This document shows positions 54,636 through 64,000 of a stretch of 64,000 nucleotides of DNA, one piece after another. The stretch comes from Ptiloglossa arizonensis (Eukaryota; Arthropoda; Insecta; Hymenoptera; Colletidae): positions 2,232,001 to 2,296,000 of the forward strand of contig NW_027478398.1 in the NCBI RefSeq assembly GCF_051014685.1, read 5' to 3'. Below the pieces are notes generated by a model. That model ran no database searches. It was given only the letters and a program-made list of their open reading frames with translations, and had not been told where the DNA came from. The number at the start of each line of letters is the position of its first letter. The stretch's first letter is position 1. The translations under genes and the position numbers were made by a program.

Positions 54636-54651
54636 ATGGTTGAGAAACCAT
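54636..54651. other. dyad symmetry element, one per monomer (example)
   Basis: ATGGTTGAGAAACCAT is a perfect 6-bp inverted repeat around a GAGA spacer. It is present in most units. Units reading atgcttgagaaaccat lose one stem pair, and those reading gaacggttgag keep five. Short dyads able to form hairpins or cruciforms are a known feature of many centromeric satellites that lack strong CENP-B binding. That it forms such a structure here is inference. Confidence 0.75.
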
Positions 54652-54652
54652 C

Positions 54653-54660
54653 AAAATTTT
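54653..54660. other. AAAATTTT tract next to the dyad (example)
   Basis: An 8-bp self-complementary A/T tract lies one base after the dyad in most units (catcAAAATTTTcgc). Variants include cacaaatttcgc (many units in 1-25 kb), aaaattatcgc (50.5-53.8 kb) and gaaatttaccgc (46.68 and 46.86 kb). A-tracts of this kind narrow the minor groove and bend or stiffen DNA, which may help phase nucleosomes. That role is inferred. Confidence 0.6.
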
Positions 54661-55059
54661 CGCTGGTCGAATACTCGAAACCAATAACTGGAATGGCCTA
54701 GGGGAAAAGTGCAAACACCATTGTAATCGGGCGGGTTTCTACTTTCAGACACAACAGGAATTTCTCGAGTTCGTCAATCCGTTCGCGAGAGATGGGAGTT
54801 TGAAGTTAAGGAATGGTTGAGAAACCATCAAAATTTTCGCAAGTCTGATACTCGAAACCGATAACTACAAAGGCCTAGGGGAAAAATACACATACCGTTG
54901 TAACCGGTCGAGTTTCTGCTTTCAGATGCAATAGGAAATTCTCGAGTTCGTCAATCCGTTCGCGAGATATGGAAGTTTGAAGTTAAGGAATGATTGAGAA
55001 ACCATCAAAATTTTCGCTGGTCGAATACTCGAAACCAATAACTGGAATGGCCTAGGGGA

Positions 55060-55895
55060 AAAGTACACATACCATTGTAATCGGGCGAGTTTCTACTTTC
55101 AGAGGCAACAGGAATTTCTCGAGTTCGTCAAACCGTTCGCGAGATATGTAAGTGTGAAGTTAAAGAATGGTTGAGAAACCATCAAAATTTTCGCTGGTAG
55201 AATACTCGAAACCAATAACTACAAAGGCCTTGGGGAAAAATACACGTACCGTTGTAATCGGGCGAGTTTCTACTTTCAGATGCAACAGGAATTTCTCGAG
55301 TTCGTCAATCCGTTCGCGAGAAATGGGAATTTGAAGTTAAGGAATGGTTGAGAAACCATCAAAATTTTCGCAAGTCTGATAGTCGAAACCAATAACTACT
55401 ATAGCCTAGGGCAAAAATGCACATACCGTTGTAACCGGGCGAGTTTCTGCTTTCAGATGCAATAGGAAATTCTCGAGTTCGTCAATCCGTTCGCGAGATA
55501 TGGAAGTTTGAAGTTAAGGAATGATTGAGAAACCATCAAAATTTTCGCGAGTCTGATACTCGAAAACAATAACTACAAAGGCCCAGCGGAAAAATACACA
55601 TACCGTTGTAATCGGGCGAGTTTTGTAGTTTCACATGCAACAGGAAATTCTCGAGTTCGTCAATGCGTTCGCAAGATATGGGAGTTTGAAGTTAAGGAAT
55701 GGTTGAGAAACCATCAAAATTTCGCTGGTCTGATACTCGAAACCAATAACTGGAATGGCCTAGGGGAAAAGTACACACACCATTGTATTCGGGCTAGTTT
55801 CTACTTTCAGAGGCAACAGGAATTTCTCGAGTTCGTCAATCCGTTCGCGAGATATGGGAGATTGAAGTCAAGGAATGGTTGAGAAACCATCGAAA
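55060..55895 (+). repeat. displaced copy of 48,54x-49,350
   Basis: From about 55,085 the variants of 48,540-49,350 recur in order at a constant offset of 6,545 bp (37 units minus 4). They include gtcaaaccg at 55127, atgtaagtgtgaagttaaag, the ccttggggaaaaatacacg unit, gcaataggaaattctcg, aaggcccagcgg, gtattcgggctag and gagattgaagtcaagg. Different HORs lie between the two copies. Local changes include gctggtagaatac near 55193 and an insertion in gagttttgtagtttcac near 55620. Confidence 0.7.
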
Positions 55896-56140
55896 TTTTC
55901 GCAAGTCTGATACTCGAAACCAATAACTACTACGGCCTAGGGCAAAAATGCACTTACCGTTGTAATCGGGCGAGTTTCTGCTTTCAGATGCAACAGGAAT
56001 TTCTCGAGTTCGTCAATCCGTTCGCGAGATATGGGAGTTTGATGTTAAGGAATGCTTGAGAAACAATCAAAATTTTCGCTGGTCTGATACTCGAAACCAA
56101 CAACTGGAATGGCTTAGGGAAAAAGTACGCACACCATTGT

Positions 56141-56150
56141 AATCGAGTTT
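56141..56150 (+). other. 4-bp deletion in the box-like core
   Basis: aatcgagttt replaces aatcgggcgagttt, removing four bases, including the GG of CGGG, from the box-like motif in this unit. No other copy of this change was noted. Confidence 0.75.
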
Positions 56151-56690
56151 CTACTTTCAGAGGCAACAGGAATTTCTCGAGTTCGTCAATCCGTTCGCGA
56201 GATGTGTAAGTGTCAAGTTAAGGAATGGCTGAGAAACCATCAAAATTTTCGCAAGTCTGATACTCGAAACCAATAACTACAATGACCTTGGGGAAAAATA
56301 CACATACCGTTGTAATCGGGCGAGTTTCTACTTCCACATGCAACAGGAATTTCTCGAGTTCGTCAATCCGTTCGCGAGATATGGGAGTTTGAAATTAAGG
56401 AATGGTTGAGAAACCATCAAAATTTTCGCAAGTCTGATACTCGAAACCAATAACTACAAAGGCCTAGGGCAAAAATGCTCTTACCGTTGTAATCGGGCGA
56501 GTTTCTGCTTTCAGATGCAACAGGAATTTCTCGAGTTCGTCAATCCGTTCGCGAGATATGGGAGTTTGAAGTTAAGGAATGCTTGAGGAACCATCAAAAT
56601 TTTCGCAAGTCTGATACTGGAAACCAATAACTACTATGGCCTAGGGCAAAAATGCACATACCGTTGTAACCGGGCGAGTTTCTGCTTTCA

Positions 56691-58093
56691 GATGCTATAG
56701 AAAATTCTCGAGTTCGTCAATCCGTTCGCGAGATATGTAAGTGTGAAGTTAAGGAATGGTTGAGAAACCATCAAAATTTTCGCAACTCTGATCCTCGAAA
56801 CCTATAACTACAATGGCCTAGGGGAAAAATACACATATCGTTGTATTCGGGAGAGTTTCTACTTTCAGATGCAACAGGAATTTCTCGAGTTCGTCAATCC
56901 GTTCGCGAGATATGGAAGTTTGAAGATAAGGAATGGTTGAGAAACCATCAAAATTTTCGCAGGTCTGATACTCGAAACCAATAACTGGAATGGCTTAAGG
57001 GAAAAGTACACACACCATTCTAATCGGGCGAGTTTCTACTTTCAGGTACAACAGGAATTTCTCGAGTTCGTCAATGCGTTCGCGAAATATGGGAGTTTGA
57101 AGTTAAGGAATGCTGGAGAAACCATCAAAATTTTCGCACGTCTGATACTCGAAACCAGTAACTACTATTGCCTAGGGCAAAAATGCACACACCATTGTAA
57201 TCGGGCTAGTTTCTACTTTCTGATGCAACAGGAATTTCTCGAGTTCGTCAATCCGTTCGCAAGATATGGGAGTTTGAAGATAAGGAATGGTTGAGAAACC
57301 ATCAAAATTTTCGCAGGTCTGATACTCGAAACCAATAACTGGAATGGCCTAGGGGAAAAGAACACACACCATTCTAATCGGGCGAGTTTCTGCTCTCAGA
57401 TGCAATAGGAAATTCTCGAGTTCGTCAATCCGTTCGCGAGATATGTAAGTGTGAAGTTAAGGAATGGTTGAGAAACCATCAAAATTATCGCAAGTCTGAT
57501 ACTCGAAACCAACAACTGGAATGGCCTACGGGAAAAGTACACATACCATTGTAATCGGGCGAGTTTCTGCTTTCAGATGCAATAGGAAATTCTCGAGTTC
57601 GTCAATCCGTTCGCGAGATGTGTAAGTGTCAAGTTAAGGAATGGCTGAGAAACCATCAAAATTTTCGAAAGTCTGATACTCGAAACCAATAACTACAAAG
57701 GCCTAGGGCAAAAATGCTCTTACCGTTGTAATCGGGCGAGTTTCTGCTTTCAGATGCTATAGAAAATTCTCGAGTTCGTCAATCCGTTCGCGAGATATGT
57801 AAGTGTGAAGTTAAGGAATGGTTGAGAAACCATCAAAATTTTCGCAACTCTGATCCTCGAAACCTATAACTACAATGGCCTAGGGGAAAAATACACATAT
57901 CGTTGTATTCGGGAGAGTTTCTACTTTCAGATGCAACAGGAATTTCTCGAGTTCGTCAATCCGTTCGCGAGATATGGAAGTTTGAAGATAAGGAATGGTT
58001 GAGAAACCATCAAAATTTTCGCAGGTCTGATACTCGAAACCAATAACTGGAATGGCTTAAGGGAAAAGTACACACACCATTCTAATCGGGAGA
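56691..58093 (+). repeat. 6-mer HOR (period 1,062 bp), full and partial copy
   Basis: gatgctatagaaaattctcg is at 56691 and 57753, 1,062 bp apart. The following units match: atgtaagtgtgaag, cgcaactctgatcctcg, gttgtattcgggagag, ggcttaagggaaaag. The match ends near 58093 (cgggcgagtttctac against cgggagagtttctgc). A preceding gctcttaccgttg marker is instead 1,239 bp (7 units) apart, so the left junction is uneven by one unit. Confidence 0.75.
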
Positions 58094-58129
58094 GTTTCTG
58101 CTTTCAGATGCAACAGGAATTTCTCGAGT

Positions 58130-60800
58130 TCGTCAATGCGTTCGCGAGATATGGGAGTTTGAAGTTAAGGAATGGCTGAGAAATCATCAAAATTTTCGCA
58201 AGTCTGATACTCGAATCCAATAACTACAATGGCCTAGGGCAAAAATACACATACCGTTGTAATCGGGCGAGTATCTGCTTTCAGATGCAACAGGAATTTC
58301 TCGATCTCGTCAATCCGTTCGCGAGATATGGGAGTTTGAATTTAAGGAATGGTTGAGAAACCATCAAAATTTTCGCTGGTCTGATACTCGAAACCAAAAA
58401 CTGGAATGGCCTAGGGAAAAAGTACGCACACCATTGTAATCGGGCTAGTTTCTACTTTCAGATGCAACAGGAATTTCTCGAGTTCGTCAATGCGTTCGCG
58501 AGATATGGGAGTTTGAAGTTAAGGAATGGCTGAGAAATCATCAAAATTTTCGCAAGTCTGGTACTCGAATCCAATAACTACTATGGCCTAGGGCAAAAAT
58601 ACACATACCGTTGTAATCGGGCGAGTTTCTGCTTTCAGATGCAATAGGAAATTCTCGAGTTCGTCAATCCGTTCGCGAGATATGGGAGTTTGAAGTTAAG
58701 GAATGCTTGGGAAACAATCAAAATTTTCGCAAGTCTGATACTCGAATCCAATAACTACATAGGCCTAGGGGAAAAATACACATACCATTGCAATCGGGCG
58801 AGTCTCTACTTTCAGATGCAACAGGAATTTTTCAAGCTCGTCAATCCGTTCGCGAGATATGGGACTTTGAAGTTAAGGAATGGTTGAGAAACAAACAAAA
58901 TTTTCGCAAGTCTGATACTCGAAACCAATAACTGGAACGGCCTAGGGGAAAAGTACACGCAGCAATGTAATCGGGCGAGTTTCTACTTTCAGATGCAACA
59001 GGAATTTCTCGAGTGCGTCAATCCGTTCGCGAGATATGGGAGTTTGAATTGAAGGAATGCTTGAGAAACCATCAAAATTTTCGCAAGTCTGATACTCGAA
59101 TCCAATAACTACAAAGGCCTAGGGGAAAAATATACATACCTTTGTAATCGGGCGAGTTTCTACTTTCAGATGCAACAGGAATTTTTCGAGCTCGTCAATC
59201 CGTTCGCGGGATATAGGACTTTGAAGTTAAGGAATGGTTGAGAAACCATCAAAATTTTCGCAAGTCTGATACTCGAAACCAATAACTGGAACGTCCTATG
59301 GGAAAAGTACACACACCATTGTAATCGGGCAAGTTTCTACTTTCAAATGCAACAGGAATTTCTCGAGCTCGTCAATCCGTTCGCGAGATATGGGTCTTTG
59401 AATTTAAGGAATGGTTGAGAAACCATCAAAATTTTCGCAAGTCTGGTACTCGAAACCAATAACTGGAACGGCCTAGGGGAAAAGTACACACACCATTGTA
59501 ATCGGGCAAGTTTCTACTTTCAGAGGCGACAGGAATTTCTCGAGTTCGTCTATCCGTTCGCGAGATATGGGAGTTTGAAGTTAAGGAATGGTTGAGAGGC
59601 CATCACAATTATCGGAAGTCTGATACTCGAATCCAATAACTACTATGGCCTAGGGGAAAAATACACATACCATTGCAATCGGGCGAGTTTCTACTTTCAG
59701 ATGCAACAGGAATTTTTCAAGCTCGTCAATCCGTTCGCGAGATATGGGACTTTGAAGTTAAGGAATGGTTGAGAAACCAACAAAATTTTCGCAAGTCTGA
59801 TACTCGAAACTAATAACTGGAACGGCCTAGGGGAAAAGTACACGCAGCAATGTAATCGGGCGAGTTTCTACTTTCAAATGCAACAGGAATTTCTCGAGCT
59901 CGTCAATCCGTTCGCGAGATATGGGTCTTTGAATTTAAGGAATGGTTGAGAAACCATCAAAATTTTCGCAAGTCTGGTACTCGAAACCAATAACTGGAAC
60001 GGCCTAGGGTAAAAGTACACACACCATTGTAATCGGGCAAGTTTCTACTTTCAGAGGCGACAGGAACTTCCCGAGTTCGCCAATCCGTTCGCGAGGTATC
60101 GGAGTTTGAAGTTAAGGAATGGTTGAGAGGCCATCACAATTATCGGAAGTCTGATACACGAAACCAATAACTACTATGGCCTAGGGCAAAAATACACATA
60201 CCGTTGTAATCGGGGGAGTTTCTGCTTTCAGATGCAACAGGAATTTCTCGAGTTCGTCAATCCGTTCGCGAGATATGGTAGTTTGAAGTTAAGGAATGCT
60301 TGAGAAACCATCAAAATTTTCGCAAGTCTGATACTCGAAACCAGTAACTACTATGGCCTAGGGCAAAAATGCACATACCGTTGTAATCGGGCGAGTTTCT
60401 GCTTTCAGATGCAACAGGAATTTCTCGAGTTCGTCAATCCGTTCGCGAGATATGGTAGTTTGAAGTTAAGGAATGGTTGAGAAACCATCAAAATTTTCGC
60501 AAGTGTGATACTCGAAACCAATAACTGGAACGGCCTAGGGGAAAAGTACACACACCATTGTAATCGGGCAAGTTTCTGCTTTCAAATGCAACAGGAATTT
60601 CTCGAGTTCGCCAATCCGTTCGCGAGGTATCGGAGTTTGAAGTTAAGGAATGGTTGAGAAACCATCAAAATTTTCGCAAGTCTGATACTCGAATCCAATA
60701 ACTACAAGGTCCTAGGGGAAAAATACACATACCTTTGTAATCGGGCGAGTTTCTACTTTCAGATGCAATAGGAACTTCTCGAGGTCGTCAATCCGTTCGC
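58130..60800 (+). repeat. transition zone with 2-, 3- and 5-unit spacings
   Basis: aatggctgagaaatcatc recurs at 58171 and 58525 (354 bp). cacgcagcaatgtaatc recurs at 58956 and 59841 (885 bp). tgggtctttgaatttaagg recurs at 59391 and 59922 (531 bp). The alleles switch here from the 47-58 kb type (ccgttgtaatcgggcgag) back to types seen at the left of the window (ggcaagtttc, aggcgacagg, gaggtatcgg). Confidence 0.65.
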
Positions 60801-63800
60801 GAGATATGGGAGTTTGAAGTTAAGGAATGGTTGAGAAACCATCAAAATTTTCGCAATTCTGACGCTAGAAACGAGTAACTGGAATGACCTAGGGGAAAAG
60901 TACACACACCATTGTAATAGGGCAAGTACATACTTTCAGAGGCGACAGGAACTTCCCGAGTTCGCCAATCCGTTCGCGAGTTATCGGAGTTTGAAGTTAA
61001 AGAATGGTTGAGAAACCATCAAAATTTTCGCAAGTCTGATACTCGAAACCAATAACTACTGTGGACTAGGGCAAAAATACACATATCGTTGTAATCGGAC
61101 GTATTTCTGGTTTCAGATGCAACAGGAATTTCTCGAGTTCGTCAATCCGTCCGCGAGATATGGGAGTTTGAAGTTAAGGAATGGTTGAGAAACCTTCACA
61201 AATTTCGCAAGTCTGATACACGAAAACAATAACTACAAAGCCCTAGGGGAAAAAATACACATACCTTTGTAATCGGGCGAGTTTATACTTTCAGATGCAA
61301 CAGGAATTTCTCGAGCTCGTCAATCCGTTCGCGAGATATGGGAGTTTGAAGTTAAGGAATGGTTGAGAAACCATCAAAATTTTCGCAAGTCTGATACTCG
61401 GAACCAATAACTACAAAGCCCTAGTGGAAAAACACACATACCTTTGTAATCGGGCGAGTTTATACTTTCAGATGCAACAGGAATTTCTCGAGCTCGTCAA
61501 TCCGTTCGCGAGATATGGGAGTTTGAAGTTAAGGAATGGTTGAGAAACCATCAAAATTTTCGCAAGTCTGATACTCGAAACCAATAACCGGAACGGCATA
61601 GGGGAAAAGTACACACACCATTGTAATCGAGCCAGTTTCTACTTTCAAATGCAACAGGAATTTCTCGAGTTCGCCAATCCGTTCGCGAGGTATCGGAGTT
61701 TGAAGTTAAGGAATGGTTGAGAAACCATCAAAATTTTCGCAAGTCTGATACTCGAAACCAATAACTATAAAGCCCTAGGGGAAAAATACACATACCTTTG
61801 TAATCGGGCGAGTTTATACTTTCAGATGCAATAGGAATCTCTCGAGCTCGTCAATCCGTTCGCGAGATATGGGAGTTTGAAGTTAAGGAATGGTTGAGAA
61901 ACCATCACAAATTTCGCAAGTCTGATACTCGAAACCAATAACTACCATTGCCTAGGGGAAAAATGCACATACCTTTGTAATTGGGCGAGTTTCTACTTTC
62001 AGATGCAATAGGAGCTTCTCGCGTTCGTCAATCCGTTCGCGAGATATGAGAGTTTGAAGTTAAGGAATGGTTGAGAAACCATCTAAATTTTCGCAATTCT
62101 GATGCTAGAAACGAATAACTGGAATGACCTAGGGGATAAGTTCACACAACGTTGTAATCGGTAGACTTTCTACTTTCAGATGCAACAGGAAATAATTGAG
62201 TTCGTCAATCCGTTCGCGAGATATGGGAGTTTGAAGTTAAGGAATGGTTGAGAAACCATCAAAATTGTCGCAAGTCTGATACTCGAAACCAATAACTGGA
62301 ACGGCCTAGGGAAAAAGTACACACACCGTTGTAATCGGGCAAGTTTCTACTTTCAAATGCAACAGGAATTTCTCGAGTTCGTCAATCCGTTCGCGAGGTA
62401 TCGGAGTTTGCAGTTAAAGAATGGTTGAGAAACCATCAAAATTTTCGCAAGTCTGACACTCGAAACCAATAACTACTAAGGCCTAGGGCAAAAATACACA
62501 TACCGTTGTAATCGGGCGAGTTTCTGCTTTTAGATGCAACAGGAACTTCTCGAGCTCGTCAATCCGTTCGTGAGATATGGGAGTTTGAAGTTAAGGAATG
62601 GTTGAGAAACCATCAAAATTTTCGCAAGTCTGATGCTAGAAACGAATAACTGGAATGACCTAGGGGAAAAGTACACACACCATTGTAATCGGGCAAGTAT
62701 CTACTTTCAGAGGCGGCAGGAACTTCTCGAGTTCGCCAATCCGTTCGCGAGGTATCGGAGTTTGAAGTTAAAGAATGGTTGAGAAACCATCAAAATTTTC
62801 GCAAGTCTGACACTCGAAACCAATAACTACTATGGCCTAGGGCAAAAATACACATACCGTTGTAATCGGACGAGTTTCTGGTTCCAGATGCAACAGGAAT
62901 TTCTCGAGTTCGTCAATCCGTTCGCGAGATATGGGAGTTTGAAGTTAGGGAACGGTTGAGAAACCATCACAAATTTCGCAAGTCTGATACTCGAAACCAA
63001 TAACTACAATTGCCTAGGGGAAAAATGCACATACCTTTGTAATTGGGCGAGTTTCTACTTTCAGATGCAATAGGAACTTCTCGAGTTCGTCAATCCGTTC
63101 GCGAGATATGGGAGCTTGAAGTTAAGGAATGGTTGAGAAACCATCAAAATTTTCGCAATTCTGATGCTAGAAACGAGTAACTGGAATGACCTAGGGGAAA
63201 AGTACACACACCATTGTAATCGGGCAAGTACCTACTTTCAGAGGCGACAGGAACTTCCCGAGTTCGCCAATCCGTTCGCGAGTTATCGGAGTTTGAAGTT
63301 AAAGAATGGTTGAGAAACCATCAAAATATTCGCAAGTCTGATACTCGAAACCAATAACTACTATGGCCTAGGGCAAAAATACACATATCGTTGTAATCGG
63401 ACGAGTTTCTGGTTTCAGATGCAACAGGTAATTTCTCGAGTTCGTCAATCCGTTTGCGAGATATGGGAGTTTGAAGTTAAGGAATGGTTGAGAAACCATC
63501 ACAAATTTCGCAAGTCTGATACACGAAAACAATAACTACAAAGCCCTAGGGGAAAAATACACATACCTTTGTAATCGGGCGAGTTTATACTTTCAGATGC
63601 AACAGGAATTTCTCGAGCTCGTCAATCCGTTCGCGAGATATGGGAGTTTGAAGTTAAGGAATGGTTGAGAAACCATCACAAATTTCGCAAGTCTGATACT
63701 CGAAACCAATAACTACCATTGCCTAGGGGAAAAATGCACATACCTTTGTAATCGGGCGAGTTTCTACTTTCAGATGCAATAGGAACTTCTCGCGTTCGTC

Positions 63801-64000
63801 AATCCGTTCGCGAGATATGGGAGTTTGAAGTTAAGGAATGGTTGAGAAACCATCTAAATTTTCGCAATTCTGATGCTAGAAACGAATAACTGGAATGACC
63901 TAGGGGATAAGTACACACACCATTGTAATCGGTAGACTTTCTACTTTCAGATGCAACAGGAAATAATTGAGTTCGTCAATCCGTTCGCGAGATATGGGAG
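60760..64000 (+). repeat. 13-mer HOR (period 2,302 bp), second copy truncated by the window
   Basis: ctagaaacgagtaactgg is near 60865 and 63167, 2,302 bp apart (13 units plus 1; copy 1 has one extra a near 61249). The following units match to about 61340, then the offset becomes 1,771 bp (10 units plus 1; caccatcacaaatttcgc near 61880 and 63651), so three monomers are missing in copy 2. These variants also match 470-1,000 and 6,240-7,200, linking the two ends of the window. Confidence 0.75.

Larger units (their letters stand above)
52030..54775 (+). repeat. 10-mer HOR (period 1,768 bp), full and partial copy
   Basis: caacaactgg with ggcctacggg is at 52030 and 53798, 1,768 bp apart (10 units minus 2). 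Inside, gttatggaatgg (52330, 54098) and a 1-bp deletion shared by both copies (gagttcgcaatccg, 52470 and 54238) confirm the pairing. A gatatggggtttg against gatatgggggtttg difference near 52670 adds one base. The match ends near 54775 (aatgcgttcacg against aatccgttcgcg). Confidence 0.8.
54610..54786 (+). repeat. representative 177-bp monomer
   Basis: This is a clean example unit used here to place the internal landmarks. It begins at gagatatggg and the next unit begins at 54787, exactly 177 bp later. Inside it: dyad 54636-54651, AAAATTTT 54653-54660, CCTAGG 54697-54702, the ttgtaatcggg core from about 54721, CTCGAG 54764-54769, and TCGCGA 54783-54788 spanning the junction. It carries the cgctggtcgaatactcg variant typical of the 47-55 kb zone instead of the commoner cgcaagtctgatactcg. 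Confidence 0.9.
1..64000 (+). repeat. 177-bp satellite DNA array, entire window
   Basis: Every stretch read is a copy of one 177-bp unit in a single orientation. The same landmarks recur in order: gttgagaaaccatc, gatactcgaaacc, cctagggg, ttgtaatcgg, ctactttcag, tttctcgag, ccgttcgcgagatatggg. Matched landmarks in adjacent near-consensus units are exactly 177 bp apart (for example aatgct at 60295 and aatggt at 60472). About 361 units fit the window. There is no unique DNA, no reversed block and no inserted element, and both ends cut into a unit, so the array continues outside. Unit size near a nucleosome repeat, homogeneity and HOR structure are typical of centromeric or pericentromeric satellites. 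The location is inferred, because nothing here proves centromere function. Confidence 0.98.

Noticed and set aside
54636..54651. Rho-independent terminator or RNA regulatory hairpin
   Set aside because: The dyad has only a 6-bp, AT-rich stem, and its T-run is part of AAAATTTT. It recurs in every unit of a eukaryotic satellite, so a bacterial-type terminator is not a sensible reading.
1..64000. CRISPR-like array
   Set aside because: The repeats are directly contiguous 177-bp units with no unique spacers, and no cas genes are present.
1..64000. Tandem 5S rRNA or tRNA gene cluster
   Set aside because: A 177-bp period could fit a small RNA gene repeat, but I see no 5S internal promoter boxes, no cloverleaf, and no terminator T-run at a fixed place in the unit.
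1..64000. Long terminal repeat or other retroelement embedded in the array
   Set aside because: No TG...CA-bounded unique block, primer-binding site, polypurine tract next to an LTR, or reverse-transcriptase-like frame was found. Every stretch aligns to the monomer.
1..64000. Assignment to a known satellite family or species
   Set aside because: The unit does not look like the Arabidopsis 178-bp, rice or maize centromere repeats, or human alpha satellite as I remember them. Any further naming would be a guess without a database search.

Overview
The whole 64 kb window is one uninterrupted, head-to-tail tandem array of a satellite DNA. The basic unit is 177 bp, and about 360 copies fit in the window. 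I see no unique sequence, protein-coding gene, RNA gene, CRISPR array, transposon or retroelement insertion, and no inverted block. Both window ends lie inside the array, so it extends beyond them. This is eukaryotic heterochromatin of the centromeric or pericentromeric type. I do not recognise the satellite family and will not name a species. The unit is about 41% GC by hand count on a consensus. It keeps about 10 CpG per 177 bp, roughly what base composition predicts or slightly more, so it is not CpG-depleted. A plant or an invertebrate would both fit.

The monomer has a recognisable anatomy. A short dyad (ATGGTT-GAGA-AACCAT) is followed one base later by an AAAATTTT tract. Next come a variable segment (gatactcgaaacc or gatgctagaaacg), an AvrII palindrome CCTAGG, a purine run, and the core TTGTAATCGGG, which resembles a CENP-B box. 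After that come a pyrimidine-rich TTTCTACTTTCAG stretch, an XhoI palindrome CTCGAG and an NruI palindrome TCGCGA. Because 177 is 59 codons, open frames can run through several units. These frames are by-products of the repeat and not genes.

Above the monomer there are many higher-order repeats (HORs), which carry most of the information. By region: (1) 1-10,580 holds a 12-mer tandem pair (period 2,124 bp; 896-3,019 and 3,020-5,143), a truncated third relative near 6,470-7,960, and a segment near 1, 5,310 and 10,075. (2) 10,590-18,400 holds three units of a 14- to 16-mer family, and 18,355-22,900 holds 4-mer and 15-mer duplications. (3) 22,900-27,114 is a mosaic with short 1- to 3-mer duplications. 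(4) 27,115-44,021 holds the largest and apparently youngest events: a 31-mer (period 5,491 bp, two copies with no difference seen) and an overlapping 21-mer (period 3,713 bp). (5) 44,058-45,655 holds a 6-mer, and 46,100-47,040 holds more diverged monomers without an obvious partner. (6) 47,030-58,700 is a zone dominated by the CCGTTGTAATCGGGCGAG allele, with nested 3-, 4-, 6-, 7-, 10- and 17-mer units. (7) 58,900-64,000 returns to the variants seen in the first 10 kb.

No genes act together here. What the window documents is the evolution of a satellite array: repeated unequal exchange at many scales, breakpoints at different monomer phases, recurrent gain or loss of dimers (about 354 bp), and conservation of a box-like core plus a dyad. 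All coordinates were derived by eye. Period offsets were computed from matched landmarks, and block ends marked approximate may move by tens of bases.
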